Below are positions 1 through 9,109 of a stretch of DNA of 64,000 bases, one piece after another. The DNA lies in NCBI RefSeq assembly GCF_014303395.1, contig NZ_CP060298.1:5475001-5539000 (forward strand), written 5' to 3'. The notes under the pieces were generated by a model. That model was given only the letters and a program-made list of their open reading frames with translations. It searched no databases and was not told where the DNA came from. Both the position numbers and the translations under genes were made by a program. Positions within the stretch are counted from its first letter, which is position 1. Every line of letters starts with the position of its first letter. The stretch comes from Nakamurella sp. PAMC28650. GTDB taxonomy: Bacteria > Actinomycetota > Actinomycetes > Mycobacteriales > Nakamurellaceae.

Positions 1-896
1 TCGGAACGGGTTTCGGTGTATTTCACCGGCTTGTTCATCTTGCGCGCGACCATCAGCGTGATGATCTCCTCGGGCGTGGTCTGCAGCTTGCCGCCGAACC
101 CGCCGCCGACGTCCGGCGCGATCACCCGGAGCTTGTGCTCGGGAATACCCTGCGACAGAGCGATGAGAACCCGGAGTACGTGCGGGATCTGGGTGGCGGA
201 CCACATGGTGATCTGTTCGGACGTCGGGTCGACGACCGTCGAGCGGGGCTCCATGAAGGCCGGGATCAGCCGCTGCTGGCGGAAGACCCGCTCGACCACG
301 ACCTGGTCGGGATCGGACTCGGCCGCCGCGAGGGCGGCGACCACGTCACCGCCGGTACCGGCACCGGCCGAATCGAAGGCCCAGACGGCGTTCTGGTTGG
401 TGCCGAGCTCGGGATGGACCAGCACGGAGCCTTCGGCCAGCGCCGCCTCCATGTCCAGCACGACCTCGAGCGGTTCGTAGTCGACCTCGATGGCCTCGAG
501 GGCGTCGACCGCCTCGGCCTTGGTCCGGGCGGCGACGACGGCGACCACCTCACCGGCGAACTTGACCGCGTCGACGGCGACCGGCAGGCGGACAGGCGAT
601 TTCATGTCAGGCGTGATCGGCCAGGCGCACGGCAGACCGCCCTGCTCCGGGAAGTCGGCTCCGCTCCAGGCCCCGAGAACTCCCGGGGCGTCCAGGGCGC
701 CGGCCACCGAGATCGAGGTGATCCTGGCGTGCGCATAGGGCGAACGCAGCAGGGCGAGGTGGACCATGCCGTTCAGCACGATGTTGTCGGTCCAACGGGT
801 CCGGCCGGTGATCAGGTGCGCGTCCTCCTTGCGGCGCCGCTCCCTCCCGACCTCCATCGTCGGAACCTCGGTCGTCGGGTCCAGGGTGGCGGTCAT
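1..896 (-). CDS. Molybdopterin-binding large subunit of a xanthine/CO dehydrogenase family enzyme (3' part beyond window)
   Basis: Only the N-terminal ~298 residues are present; the gene runs off the left edge. The protein opens with [12 protein letters not shown] and soon shows the hammerhead-domain signature of this family: an [11 protein letters not shown] segment near residue 29, [11 protein letters not shown], and an [17 protein letters not shown] stretch. Large subunits normally exceed 750 residues and hold the Mo-pyranopterin site in the part not seen here, so CO dehydrogenase, xanthine dehydrogenase and other CoxL relatives cannot be told apart. The ATG overlaps the TGA of the upstream small-subunit gene by four bases (ATGA), so the two are translationally coupled. 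A FAD (CoxM) subunit is not in the window and may lie further left. Family assignment is firm; substrate is unknown. Confidence 0.88.
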   Translation of the reverse strand, partial: MTATLDPTTEVPTMEVGRERRRKEDAHLITGRTRWTDNIVLNGMVHLALLRSPYAHARITSISVAGALDAPGVLGAWSGADFPEQGGLPCAWPITPDMKSPVRLPVAVDAVKFAGEVVAVVAARTKAEAVDALEAIEVDYEPLEVVLDMEAALAEGSVLVHPELGTNQNAVWAFDSAGAGTGGDVVAALAAAESDPDQVVVERVFRQQRLIPAFMEPRSTVVDPTSEQITMWSATQIPHVLRVLIALSQGIPEHKLRVIAPDVGGGFGGKLQTTPEEIITLMVARKMNKPVKYTETRS

Positions 897-1414
897 CGGA
901 GGGATCCCGTCTCGTCGGCCGGTGCAGCGCCGGCGGTGGCCAGCGACTTCCCGGACATCTCGGCCGCCGCGCTCTGTACGGCAGCGACGATGTTCTGGTA
1001 GCCGGTACAGCGGCAGAGGTTGCCCTCCAGACCTTCTCGGATCTCGTGCTCGGTCGGGTTCGGGTTCTCCGACAGCAGCGAGACCGACTGCATGATCATT
1101 CCGGGGGTGCAGTACCCGCACTGCAGGGCGTGGCATTCGTGGAAGGCCTTCTGCACCGGGTGCAGTTCGCTCCCGTTCGCCAGACCTTCGATGGTCCTGA
1201 CCTCACCGCCATCGGCCTGGACCGCGAGGACGGCGCAGGACTTGACGCTCGTCCCGTCCAGGTGGACGGTGCAGGCACCGCAGTTGCTGGTGTCGCAGCC
1301 GATGACGGTTCCCACCTTCCCGAGCTTCTCGCGCAGATACTGGACCAGCAGCATCCGGGGTTCGACATCATCGGAGTACTTGACTCCGTCCACCTTGACC
1401 GACAGGGCCGTCAT
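893..1414 (-). CDS. [2Fe-2S] small subunit of a xanthine/CO dehydrogenase family enzyme (CoxS-like)
   Basis: A 173-residue iron-sulfur electron-transfer subunit. The plant-ferredoxin-type cluster site is seen as [15 protein letters not shown] in the first third, and the second, all-helical [2Fe-2S] domain as [13 protein letters not shown] followed by [13 protein letters not shown]. Length and order match CoxS/XdhA-type small subunits. Two ATGs lie six bases apart; the second (MTALSV) is chosen because AGAGGGA lies six bases upstream of it, while the first ATG abuts that site. It carries electrons from the Mo site in the overlapping downstream large subunit to FAD or another acceptor. A C-terminal tail of about 15 residues after the last helix is unremarkable. 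Confidence 0.92.
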   Translation of the reverse strand: MTALSVKVDGVKYSDDVEPRMLLVQYLREKLGKVGTVIGCDTSNCGACTVHLDGTSVKSCAVLAVQADGGEVRTIEGLANGSELHPVQKAFHECHALQCGYCTPGMIMQSVSLLSENPNPTEHEIREGLEGNLCRCTGYQNIVAAVQSAAAEMSGKSLATAGAAPADETGSLR

Positions 1415-1607
1415 GGGCATTCCCTCTTCTTTGGGGGCAATCGTGGGCGTGTGCACTGCTTCTCGAATAGTGACCGTCATCACGACGATGCACGCAAGAT
1501 CTACTCCGCGCAACTGTTGACGGCTCGGAGCCGCAAGTTCGGCCAGCACGTCACCCGAATGCCGTACATGCGGTAAAAGTGAGACAACCCCGACCGAAGC
1601 ACGAGCG

Positions 1608-3032
1608 TCAGGCGCTCTGCCCGTCGAGCCTGCCCCTGGCCAGGACGGCCCGGTCCGCCGCTGCCCGGCCGGCCTGCCAGCCGCGCGCGTCCACCCGCTT
1701 GGAACCGGACGTGGTCGTGTGCGGGAAGAGCCGGTCGAACTCCTTCTCCACCGCCGCCGACTGCCTGGCCAGGACCGGCAGGAGGTTGACCCCGCGCTGG
1801 ACCGACTCCTCCTGCTGGGCATAGGTTCCCGCGTCGCTGAGGCGCTCACCGATCCGGTGGGCGTAGGACAGCAGGAAGGCCCGGCGGAATGCCGGCGACC
1901 GGTCCAGCCGGTGGCCACCCTGCGAGACCGCACCCGCCTCCGTCATCGCCTTCGTCGCCTGTACCAGCAGCGAGGTGAACAGCATCTCCGCAAGGTCGAG
2001 GTCCACCGGCATCCCCACGACGGTGGCGATGCCGTGCCGGTCGTCCCAGATCGTCTTGACCCGGTTGACCTTCCCGACGGTGGCCAGCAGCTGCGCCTTG
2101 GTGGCGGCGTAGGGGTTGTCCACCCGCACCCGGCGGGACACCACACCGGTCGCGTCGTCGGTCTCGTCCGACAGCAGCGCCTCGTCGATGGCGTACCGGG
2201 TCATCAGGTCCTGGGCCTTCGCGGTGAACGCCTCCGCCTCCTCGGTGAACTCGGTCGCCTCCGCCTTCGCCAGCAGCGCCCGGATGGTGGTCAGCTTCTT
2301 CGGATCGTGTCCGGACGGCTTCCGCGCGCCGGCCGGTGCCGCGGTCGCCTTCCCCCACGACGACGGCGGCGGCACCAGCCTCTGCAGCGGGACGATGTCC
2401 GCCCAGTGCCCGACCAGGGCCAGGATGTCGTGCCAGCTGTCCCAGACCGCGGCCCGGGAACCCAGGTGCGCCAGGACATTCCAGCCCGGTTCGGCGACGA
2501 GACCGGCGAGCGGTACCTCGGACATGCCCTCCAGCTGATCGACCCAGTCCTGGCCGGCCCGCGACGGCGCGCGCCCGGCGAGCCCGTGCGCCACGACGAC
2601 GGCACCCGCGAGCCTGGCCACCCGCACGCTCTGCTCCCGGCGGACGACGTGCAGGAGGTCGGCCGGCTGCCAGCCATGTTCGTAGGCGGTGTCGATCTGC
2701 TCGAAGAGCAGGACCGTCGCCTCCCGGGAGGCCAGCAGTTCCTCCCCACGACCGTCGGCCCCACCGAAGACGACCAGGTCACGGACGGCGTCGTCCAGCG
2801 CCGACGGGATCCCGACGACCTTCGCCCCCGTGATGATCAACGTTCTGGCCTGGTCGGCGCGGCTGTGCTGGTGGACCTGGTGAGCCGTCCCCGCCATCAG
2901 CTCCTCGATCAGCTGGGCCGCACTTCCCGCCTCTCCCGCCGCTGCTCCCCCGGCCGGTCGCGCCGACGCCGCCTGCGCGGCCACCCGCGCCTTCCGCTTC
3001 GCGGCCCGGCGTTGCTGGTTGTTCTTGCCCAT
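1608..3032 (-). CDS. DUF2786 domain protein of unknown function
   Basis: 474 residues. A very basic N-terminus ([20 protein letters not shown]) is followed by an Ala/Gly-rich linker. A DUF2786 segment lies in the C-terminal half, recognisable from [20 protein letters not shown] and the following [12 protein letters not shown]. After it comes the domain that usually accompanies DUF2786 ([20 protein letters not shown]). No catalytic motif or membrane segment is visible. The start at MGKNN is preferred over upstream in-frame starts because the upstream residues are not protein-like and GGAG lies about ten bases before it. It sits between xdhC and the small subunit on the same strand but with about 150-190 bp gaps on both sides, so it may be an insertion in the molybdoenzyme cluster rather than part of it. 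Function cannot be given. Confidence 0.85.
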   Translation of the reverse strand: MGKNNQQRRAAKRKARVAAQAASARPAGGAAAGEAGSAAQLIEELMAGTAHQVHQHSRADQARTLIITGAKVVGIPSALDDAVRDLVVFGGADGRGEELLASREATVLLFEQIDTAYEHGWQPADLLHVVRREQSVRVARLAGAVVVAHGLAGRAPSRAGQDWVDQLEGMSEVPLAGLVAEPGWNVLAHLGSRAAVWDSWHDILALVGHWADIVPLQRLVPPPSSWGKATAAPAGARKPSGHDPKKLTTIRALLAKAEATEFTEEAEAFTAKAQDLMTRYAIDEALLSDETDDATGVVSRRVRVDNPYAATKAQLLATVGKVNRVKTIWDDRHGIATVVGMPVDLDLAEMLFTSLLVQATKAMTEAGAVSQGGHRLDRSPAFRRAFLLSYAHRIGERLSDAGTYAQQEESVQRGVNLLPVLARQSAAVEKEFDRLFPHTTTSGSKRVDARGWQAGRAAADRAVLARGRLDGQSA

Positions 3033-3181
3033 GCGCCCAGTCTCCGGCATGACGGCACGACGCCCACCATCGATCCACCATCGGCGGCTCACGAGGGATC
3101 CAGGAGAATTTCACGAGGGATCGAGCAGGGTCGGCGGCCGGGCGCAGCGCCTGGAACATCAGTCTCGCCGCAACACCGTGC

Positions 3182-4312
3182 TCAGCCCCCGACCGCCTGC
3201 GCGATCGGTTCCCGGTGGATGGCGCCTGCGAGTTTCGCCAATGGCCGTCCGCCTCCGTCCCATCGTCGGGCGATGATCTCGGCGGCGATCGAGATCGCCG
3301 TCTCCTCGGGTGTCCTGGCCCCCAGATCCAGGCCGATCGGCGACGACAGCCGGGCCAACTGCTCGGGCGTCACCCCGGCCTCGACCAGCTTCCCGGTCCG
3401 GTCGTCGTGGGTCTGGCGCGACCCCATCGCACCCACGTAGGCCACCGGTAGCGACAGCGCGGTGGCAAGCACCGGGATGTCGAACTTGGGGTCGTGCGTG
3501 AGTACGCAGATCACCGTCCGGCCGTCCAGCGAATCGGCCTGGGACTGCAGGTAGCGGTGCGGCCAGTCGACCACCACCTCGTCGGCATCCGGGAAACGCC
3601 GGACGGTCGCGAAGACCGGGCGGGCATCGCAGACCGTCACCCGATAGCCGAGGAAGCTGCCCACCCTGGCGACCGCGGCGGCGAAGTCGATCGCGCCGAA
3701 GACCAACATCCGGGGAGCCGGAGCGAAGCTGGACACGAAGATCTGCAGCCCCTCGCCGAGGCGCTCGCCGTCCGGCCCGTACGTCAGGATCGCTGTGCGG
3801 CCGGAGGCCAGCAGCCCACGGGCGTCGTCGGTCAGCGCGTCGTCCACCCGATCCGAGCCGAGGCTCCCGCTGCGATCGTCCGGCCAGATGACCAGATGCC
3901 GCCCCAGTTGGTCGGCTGAACCGGCGATGACGGTGGCCAGCGCCACCGGGACGCCGCCCTCGATCGCCTCGGCCAGGGCGCCGAACTCGGGGAACGATCG
4001 CTGCGAGATCTCCTCCGTGAAGATGTCGATGATCCCGCCGCAGGTCAGGCCGACCGCGAAGGCGTCGTCGTCGGAGACCCCGTAACGCTGCAGGACCGGC
4101 TCGCCACCGTCGCGCACGGTGGTGGCCAATTCGTAGACGGCCCCTTCGACGCACCCGCCGGAGACCGATCCGACCGCCGTCCCATCCGGTCCCACCAGCA
4201 TCGACGCACCGGCCGGCCGCGGGGCCGAACGGTAGGTTCCGACCACGGTGCCCACCCCGACCCGATCGCCCGCGGCCCACCAACGGCGCAGATCTGCCAT
4301 CACGTCACGCAT
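3182..4312 (-). CDS. xdhC: XdhC/CoxI family maturation factor for molybdenum hydroxylases
   Basis: 376 residues with the two-part XdhC build. The N-terminal XdhC/CoxI domain carries SVSGGCVEGAVYE at about residues 49-61, with the conserved Cys thought to hold molybdenum cofactor. A C-terminal Rossmann-like domain (RMLVFGAIDFAAAVARVG, later YVGAMGSRQTHDDR) follows. Family members bind the cofactor, help its sulfuration and insert it into xanthine-dehydrogenase-type enzymes, which fits the large and small subunits just downstream. The start at MRDVMADLRRWW is chosen because TTGGAGG sits nine bases before it; it overlaps the stop of the VWA gene by eight bases, implying coupled translation. It belongs to the moxR-VWA-xdhC transcription unit. 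Confidence 0.92.
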   Translation of the reverse strand: MRDVMADLRRWWAAGDRVGVGTVVGTYRSAPRPAGASMLVGPDGTAVGSVSGGCVEGAVYELATTVRDGGEPVLQRYGVSDDDAFAVGLTCGGIIDIFTEEISQRSFPEFGALAEAIEGGVPVALATVIAGSADQLGRHLVIWPDDRSGSLGSDRVDDALTDDARGLLASGRTAILTYGPDGERLGEGLQIFVSSFAPAPRMLVFGAIDFAAAVARVGSFLGYRVTVCDARPVFATVRRFPDADEVVVDWPHRYLQSQADSLDGRTVICVLTHDPKFDIPVLATALSLPVAYVGAMGSRQTHDDRTGKLVEAGVTPEQLARLSSPIGLDLGARTPEETAISIAAEIIARRWDGGGRPLAKLAGAIHREPIAQAVGG

Positions 4313-5459
4313 CGCGAATGACCTCCAAGAGCTCGTCCAGTGCGGCCAACGAGTGCCCGGCGACGAAAGCATCGAGGTGGGGCAGCACTGCCACGATTCC
4401 AGTCTGCACCGGAAGATAACCATTGCGGCCCTTGTGCGGGTTGACCCAGACCAATTGTCGTGACAACCGGCGCAGCCGCTGCACCTGCTCGGCGAGCAGA
4501 TCCGGCGCCCCGCGCTCCCAGCCGTCCGAGAACAGCACCACGACCGCGCCCCTGGCCGTCCCGCGCTGCCCCCACCGGTCGGTGAACGCCTGCAGCACCT
4601 CGCCCAGCCGGGTGCCGCCGGAGTAGTCCGGGATGACCTCGCCCGCGGCCCGCAGCGCCACATCGACGTCGGCCGCCCGTAGCGCCCGGGTGATCCGGGA
4701 CAGACGCGTGCCGATGGTGAACACCTCGGTGGCGGCCGGCTGCGCCCGGGTGATCACGTGGGCGAACCGGAGCAGCGCGTCGGCGTAGGGAGCCATCGAG
4801 CCGGAGACGTCGATCAGGAGTACCAGTCGGCGCGGTCGCAGGCCGCTGCGACGATGCAGCAGCAGGCCGGGCTCGCCGCCGGTCCTGAGCATCGCCCTGA
4901 CGGTGGCGCGGACGTCGACCGGACCCCGGGACGCCGGTCGCCGCCGACGGGAAAGACGTTGCGGTAGTCCCGGTCTCAACAATGCCAGCATGGCGGCCAG
5001 TTCACGGCGATCGGCCGGCGACATCTCGCCGAAGTCGCGGTGACGCAGCACCTCGGTGGCGGCCGCGTTCGCCCGGACCGGGGGTGGCCCATCGTCCCCG
5101 TCGTCGCCCGCTGCGCCGTCCTCCTGCTGCAGCGCCGACATCAGCTGCAGGTTCATCGGTCTCGGTCGGCGTGGCCCGACCGGCGCGGTGCGGTTGGTGA
5201 AGTAGGCATCGAAAACGCTGTCGTAGACGCCGATGTCGTCCGGGCCAGTGGTCATGGTCATCCGTCCGGCCCAGTAGACGCTGCGCGGGTCGGCCGCGGA
5301 CAAGGCGGCCGCCGCCGACAGGAAGGTCGCCGCCCGCTCCGGTCCCACGACCAGGCCGGCGGCGCCCAGGGCCCAAGTGAAGGCCGTCAGGATCACCGTC
5401 CCGTCCCGGCCCTGGACCGCCGTCCCGGACAGCGCCGTCCGGTCGAACCCCGTGGTCAC
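4305..5459 (-). CDS. coxE: VWA domain protein, CoxE-like
   Basis: 384 residues. The first ~200 residues are a variable CoxE-type region with an acidic GAAGDDGDDG stretch. The C-terminal von Willebrand A domain has an intact metal-ion-dependent adhesion site, DVSGSM, at 217-222, and SGGTRLGEVL and VVVLFSDGWERG further on. In aerobic CO dehydrogenase clusters CoxE works with the AAA ATPase CoxD to complete the active site of the Mo enzyme. The same gene pair is present here, with the ATPase 10 bases upstream. It has no signal peptide and should be cytoplasmic. The start MTTGFDR directly follows the moxR stop. The symbol is assigned by family and context only. Confidence 0.88.
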   Translation of the reverse strand: MTTGFDRTALSGTAVQGRDGTVILTAFTWALGAAGLVVGPERAATFLSAAAALSAADPRSVYWAGRMTMTTGPDDIGVYDSVFDAYFTNRTAPVGPRRPRPMNLQLMSALQQEDGAAGDDGDDGPPPVRANAAATEVLRHRDFGEMSPADRRELAAMLALLRPGLPQRLSRRRRPASRGPVDVRATVRAMLRTGGEPGLLLHRRSGLRPRRLVLLIDVSGSMAPYADALLRFAHVITRAQPAATEVFTIGTRLSRITRALRAADVDVALRAAGEVIPDYSGGTRLGEVLQAFTDRWGQRGTARGAVVVLFSDGWERGAPDLLAEQVQRLRRLSRQLVWVNPHKGRNGYLPVQTGIVAVLPHLDAFVAGHSLAALDELLEVIRDA

Positions 5460-5469
5460 GCCGAATTCC

Positions 5470-6399
5470 TCAGGAGGCCAGGAGCGCCGAGAGCCCGGAC
5501 GCGACCACCCGGTCGGTGTCCTCGCGATACTTCAGCACGGCACCGAGGGTCAACGCCGCCGACTGCGGGTCGAGTTCACGGCAGCCGAGCGCATTCAGGG
5601 CCATCGCCCAGTCGATGGACTCCGCGACACCCGGCGGCTTGAGCAGGTCGGCCTCGCGGAGCCGGCCGACTGCGGTCGCGACCTGGACGGCCAGCGTCCC
5701 GGTCACCTCCGGCAGCCGCCGCCGCAGGATGGCGACCTCGCGTTCGAGCGACGGATGTTCGACCCAGTGGTAAAGGCAGCGACGTTTCAGGGCGTCGTGC
5801 ACCTCGCGGGTTCGATTCGAGGTGAGAATGACGAGCGGAGGGTCGATGGCGCGAATGCGGCCTAATTCCGGGATCGTCACCGCGAAATCGGAAAGAGCTT
5901 CCAGCAGAAAAGCCTCGAATTCGTCGTCGGCCCGATCTATCTCGTCGATCAGCAGTACCGATCCCGGGGTGCGCAGCGCAGCGAGAATGGGTCGCTCGAT
6001 CAGGAATCGCTCGCTGTAGAGCTCGTTCTCGACGCGTTGCAGATCGAACTCCGCCCCTGCGGCGGCACCGACCTCCGCGGCCCGCAGGTGCAGGACCTGG
6101 CGGGGAAAGTCCCAGTCGTACAGCGCTTGAGCTGCATCGATGCCCTCGTAGCACTGCAGGCGGATCAGCTCGGTGCCGCGGATCTGCGCGAGCGCCGTGG
6201 CCAGCGCGGTCTTCCCGACGCCCGCCTCGCCCTCGAGCAGCAGTGGCCTGCGCAGGGCCCCGGCCAGGAACGCGGCAGTGGCTATTCCGGTGTCCGGCAG
6301 ATATCCGGTGGCTTCCAGCGCCGACGCAACGCTCTCCGGGTCGGGAAATGCCGGGACAAGGGGGTCACCGGGGCCGGCCGGGGCAGCGCTGTCCGTCAT
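5470..6399 (-). CDS. coxD: MoxR-family AAA+ ATPase, CoxD-like
   Basis: 309 residues. Walker A is GEAGVGKT at about 57-64 and Walker B is VLLIDEIDRADDE. The sensor-1 Asn lies in the VILTSNRTREVHDALKRRC stretch, followed by a helical lid. MoxR ATPases act as chaperones with VWA partners, and here the VWA partner is the next gene. This pair plus xdhC and the Cox-type subunits is the standard maturation set for Mo hydroxylases. The start is uncertain. MTDSAAPAG is used because residues upstream in the frame are low-complexity and approach the divergent moaA promoter, but ATGs at 6417 and 6435 are also in frame and none has a strong ribosome site. Confidence 0.87.
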   Translation of the reverse strand: MTDSAAPAGPGDPLVPAFPDPESVASALEATGYLPDTGIATAAFLAGALRRPLLLEGEAGVGKTALATALAQIRGTELIRLQCYEGIDAAQALYDWDFPRQVLHLRAAEVGAAAGAEFDLQRVENELYSERFLIERPILAALRTPGSVLLIDEIDRADDEFEAFLLEALSDFAVTIPELGRIRAIDPPLVILTSNRTREVHDALKRRCLYHWVEHPSLEREVAILRRRLPEVTGTLAVQVATAVGRLREADLLKPPGVAESIDWAMALNALGCRELDPQSAALTLGAVLKYREDTDRVVASGLSALLAS

Positions 6400-6509
6400 C
6401 GCACCACTATGAACCATCGAAGTGCCGCGAACCATCGCACTGCCGCCGCCATTGAACTGCGCGAGGCTCCCCGGCCCGGCGGGAAGGCAGGGCCCGCCGC
6501 CCGGACGGT

Positions 6510-6515
6510 TACGCT
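6510..6515 (+). promoter_or_regulatory. -10 element (TACGCT) of a leaderless moaA promoter
   Basis: TACGCT fits the actinobacterial TANNNT -10 pattern and ends six bases before the moaA ATG, with no ribosome-binding sequence between them. Transcription would begin at or next to the ATG. No clear -35 is seen in the GC-rich sequence upstream. The same geometry recurs at five other genes in this window. Confidence 0.5.
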
Positions 6516-6521
6516 GACCAC

Positions 6522-7622
6522 ATGACGACGACGGCCCTGGGCATCCCCCTGTTCGGGACGCGCGGTCGTGCCGCCGAATCCACCGGGCTCGATACCGGGG
6601 ACGCCGGCGAACGGGCCGCACGTGGTTCCTCCCCGTTCCTGCTCGATTCGCACGGCCGGCGGGCGATCGACCTCCGGGTCTCGCTGACCGACAAGTGCAA
6701 CCTGCGGTGCACCTACTGCATGCCCGCAGAGGGGCTGGACTGGCTGCCGGGACAGGAACTGCTGACCGACGAGGAACTGCTCCGCCTGATCGGCATCGCG
6801 GTCGACCGACTGGGCGTCAGCGAGATTCGTTTCACCGGCGGCGAACCGCTGTTGCGCAAGGGCATTCTCGTCCTGGTCCAGGAGGTCTCGCGACTGAAGG
6901 CCAGGCCGGAGATCTCGTTGACCACCAACGGCATCGGGTTCGCGCGCCGGGCGGCCGATTTCGCGGCCGCCGGACTGGACCGGGTCAACATCTCGCTGGA
7001 CACCCTCGACCGCGACGTGTTCGCCCGCCTGACCCGGCGGGACCGGCACTCCGACGTGATCGCCGCTCTCGACGGCGCGGTCGCGGCCGGCCTGACGCCG
7101 GTGAAGATCAACGCGGTGCTGCTGCGCGGCGTCAACGACCACGAGGCCGGCGATCTGCTCGCCTTCGCCGTCGAGCGCGGCTATCACCTGAGGTTCATCG
7201 AACAGATGCCGCTGGACGCCGGCCACGAGTGGAACCGCGCCTCGATGGTGACCGCGGACGAGATCCAGGAGTCCCTCTCGCGGCGTTTCGCCCTCACCCC
7301 CCATCGGGAGGCCAGGGCGGGGGCCCCCGCCGAGCTGTTCGACGTGGACGGTGGCCCGGCGACCGTGGGGATCATCGCGTCGGTGACCCGGCCGTTCTGC
7401 GGCGACTGCGACCGGACCCGGCTGACGGCCGACGGCCAGATCCGCAACTGCCTGTTCTCGCAGATCGAGACCGACCTGCGTGCGATGCTGCGGGGCACCG
7501 GGACGGACGACGAGATCGCCGACGCCTGGCGGATGGCCATGTGGCGCAAGCTACCCGGTCATGGCATCAACGACCCGTCGTTCCTGCAGCCCGACCGCCC
7601 GATGAGTGCGATCGGTGGCTGA
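6522..7622 (+). CDS. moaA: GTP 3',8-cyclase MoaA
   Basis: 366 residues. A radical-SAM enzyme that converts GTP to 3',8-cyclo-GTP, the first step of molybdenum cofactor synthesis. The N-terminal SAM cluster motif is KCNLRCTYC (Cys 59, 63, 66), followed by the glycine-rich RFTGGEPLLRKG. The second, C-terminal 4Fe-4S site is seen in CGDCDRTRLTADGQIRNCLF. The protein ends in Gly-Gly, which MoaA needs for activity. The first ~45 residues are an unconserved extension. The start lacks a Shine-Dalgarno sequence but follows a -10 box at leaderless distance. It overlaps moaD by 17 bases and so forms a moaA-moaD pair. Confidence 0.97.
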   Translation: MTTTALGIPLFGTRGRAAESTGLDTGDAGERAARGSSPFLLDSHGRRAIDLRVSLTDKCNLRCTYCMPAEGLDWLPGQELLTDEELLRLIGIAVDRLGVSEIRFTGGEPLLRKGILVLVQEVSRLKARPEISLTTNGIGFARRAADFAAAGLDRVNISLDTLDRDVFARLTRRDRHSDVIAALDGAVAAGLTPVKINAVLLRGVNDHEAGDLLAFAVERGYHLRFIEQMPLDAGHEWNRASMVTADEIQESLSRRFALTPHREARAGAPAELFDVDGGPATVGIIASVTRPFCGDCDRTRLTADGQIRNCLFSQIETDLRAMLRGTGTDDEIADAWRMAMWRKLPGHGINDPSFLQPDRPMSAIGG

Positions 7623-7890
7623 GCGGGCCGACCACGCCATCCGGGTCCGGATCCGCTATTTCGCCGCGGCGAAGGCGGCCGCCGGCCTGGAGTCGGAGGC
7701 CGTGGAACTGGCCGGTCCGGCCACCGTGCGGGACGTCCTGCAGGCCGGGATCGAGCGACACGGGTCCCGACTGGCCGAGGTCCTGCGCAGATGCTCTTTC
7801 CTGCTGGGGGAAATCGCCGTGCACGGTGAGGACTCGGTCGTCACCGATGGTGACGTCCTGGACGTCCTTCCTCCTTTCGCCGGAGGCTGA
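7606..7890 (+). CDS. moaD: Molybdopterin synthase sulfur carrier subunit MoaD
   Basis: 94 residues of ubiquitin-like fold ending in DVLPPFAGG. The terminal Gly-Gly is the site of thiocarboxylate formation that supplies sulfur to molybdopterin synthase. The reading frame starts inside moaA. GTG at 7606 gives MRSVAERADHAIRV, but GTG at 7615 (VAERADHAIRV, 91 residues) is equally plausible and nearly abuts the moaA stop. Its partner subunit moaE lies 1.2 kb away on the other strand, so this pathway is split over two convergent units around the 8.2-9.0 kb membrane protein gene. Confidence 0.94.
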   Translation: MRSVAERADHAIRVRIRYFAAAKAAAGLESEAVELAGPATVRDVLQAGIERHGSRLAEVLRRCSFLLGEIAVHGEDSVVTDGDVLDVLPPFAGG

Positions 7891-7897
7891 TGGATCC

Positions 7898-7971
7898 GTT
7901 CGGGTGAAGCCGGTATCAGGAAGCCCGTACCGACGCTCCTGCGAGCGAGCAGCATCCTCGACGGCCCGAAC
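7898..7971 (+). other. Possible structured RNA element between moaD and the downstream membrane protein gene
   Basis: In the 281-base gap after moaD a 7-bp outer stem (GTTCGGG at 7898-7904 with CCCGAAC at 7965-7971) encloses a smaller CGGTA/TACCG hairpin at about 7911-7931. It matches no riboswitch class I can name with confidence. In mycobacteria the equivalent gap leads to rpfA and its c-di-AMP riboswitch, but the consensus motifs of that riboswitch are not seen here. The rest of the gap holds only the GGAGG ribosome site of the next gene. Confidence 0.25.
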
Positions 7972-8171
7972 ATGATCACGAGCGTGTCCACTTCCGGTGG
8001 CTCGCCCGGGGCGCTACCGTTCGGTCGTCAGGTTGCTGCCCCGTCGAGGTCCCACGCACGGTTCCATCGCACGATCGTCGCTGTCGGTTTCATGCATTGG
8101 CTCGACCAACTCGGATCCACCGAGCGAAACAGCGGGTACACCCGGTATCCGCGACCCAACTGGAGGTTCCC

Positions 8172-9014
8172 GTGACCCAGCCCCCTGCCGGAGGGTATCC
8201 GCCTCCGGACCCGTCCTCACCGGGCGGATATCCGCCACCTGCACAACCTGGTGGTTACCCGCCACCGGCCCCGGGCTACTCGCCCCCGCCGAACACACCA
8301 CCCACCTACGTCCCACCAGGGCCCCCACCGGGTGGATACACGCCACCTCCGTCCCCCGGTTACGCCCCCCCTCCCGGCTACGCCCCTCCGCCGGCCGGTG
8401 GCTACGCACCACCGCCCGCCCCCGGTGGCTACCCGCCGCCGACTGCCGGTGGCTACCCGCCGCAGGCTCCGGGTTATCCGCCGCAGGCGGGCTACGGCGG
8501 CCCGGTGGCTCCGACCGGCGGTGGCGTACCGGCCATCGACATCTCCAAGATCACCGTTGTCGGCTGGGGTGTCATCGGCGCCGCGTTCCTGACCCTGATC
8601 GCCAGCTTCTTCAACTTCTGGTCGGTCAGCGCATCGAGTTCTGCGCTGGGCTACAGCTACAGCATCGGACTCAGCGGTTGGAACAGCTGGTGGTGGATCC
8701 CGGTGCTGCTGGCCGTCGCGGTCGGCGTCGTCTACGCCCTGACGATCTTCGGGATCATCAAGCCCGGCCCGATCAAACCGGAATTCCTGTTCTACGGTGC
8801 CGCGGCCTCCTTCGTGCTCATGGTCCTGGTACTCATCCTGACGTTCTCCTACGGTGGCGGATACGGTGACCTCGGCCCCGGCATCTCGGCCGGACCGTCG
8901 TTCGGCGTGTTCCTCGCCGTCATCACCACGCTCGCGCTGGCCTACTTCACCGCACTGTCGGTGCAGTCCAAGGGCGGAAAGCTCCCGTTCAAGGTGCCCG
9001 GTCCGACGGCCTGA
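8172..9014 (+). CDS. Proline/glycine-rich membrane protein with four transmembrane segments
   Basis: 280 residues. The first ~130 residues are low complexity, built from repeats of the type GGYPPP and GYAPPP, and probably form a flexible cytoplasmic tail. Four hydrophobic segments follow. The first starts near ITVVGWGVIGAAFLTLIASF, the second is IPVLLAVAVGVVYALTIFGI, the third FVLMVLVLILTFSY, and the fourth near VFLAVITTLALAYFTAL. The GTG start is set by TGGAGG six bases upstream. No enzymatic motif is seen. It sits between moaD and moaE, where mycobacteria carry rpfA, but it has no lysozyme-like domain and is not RpfA. Similar proline-rich tails occur on two other membrane proteins in this window (26.4 and 59.0 kb). 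Function unknown. Confidence 0.85.
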   Translation: MTQPPAGGYPPPDPSSPGGYPPPAQPGGYPPPAPGYSPPPNTPPTYVPPGPPPGGYTPPPSPGYAPPPGYAPPPAGGYAPPPAPGGYPPPTAGGYPPQAPGYPPQAGYGGPVAPTGGGVPAIDISKITVVGWGVIGAAFLTLIASFFNFWSVSASSSALGYSYSIGLSGWNSWWWIPVLLAVAVGVVYALTIFGIIKPGPIKPEFLFYGAAASFVLMVLVLILTFSYGGGYGDLGPGISAGPSFGVFLAVITTLALAYFTALSVQSKGGKLPFKVPGPTA

Positions 9015-9040
9015 TTCGCGTCCCAGGACACCCGTTCGTC

Positions 9041-9078
9041 AGAAGGGGCCGTGACCAGCAACGGTCACGGCCCCTTCT
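9041..9078. terminator. Bidirectional hairpin terminator between convergent genes
   Basis: A perfect 16-bp inverted repeat (AGAAGGGGCCGTGACC, then its complement) surrounds a six-base loop AGCAAC. It lies between the 3' ends of the membrane protein gene and moaE. The arm ends give short A and T stretches on either strand (AGAAGG / CCTTCT), so it could work in both directions. Confidence 0.85.
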
Positions 9079-9109
9079 CCCGTCGTCGTCCAGCGGTGAC
9101 CCCTCAGGC

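Noticed and set aside
1..1414. Specific call as carbon monoxide dehydrogenase
   Set aside because: The active-site loop of the large subunit lies outside the window, and coxM is not seen, so only the family can be named.
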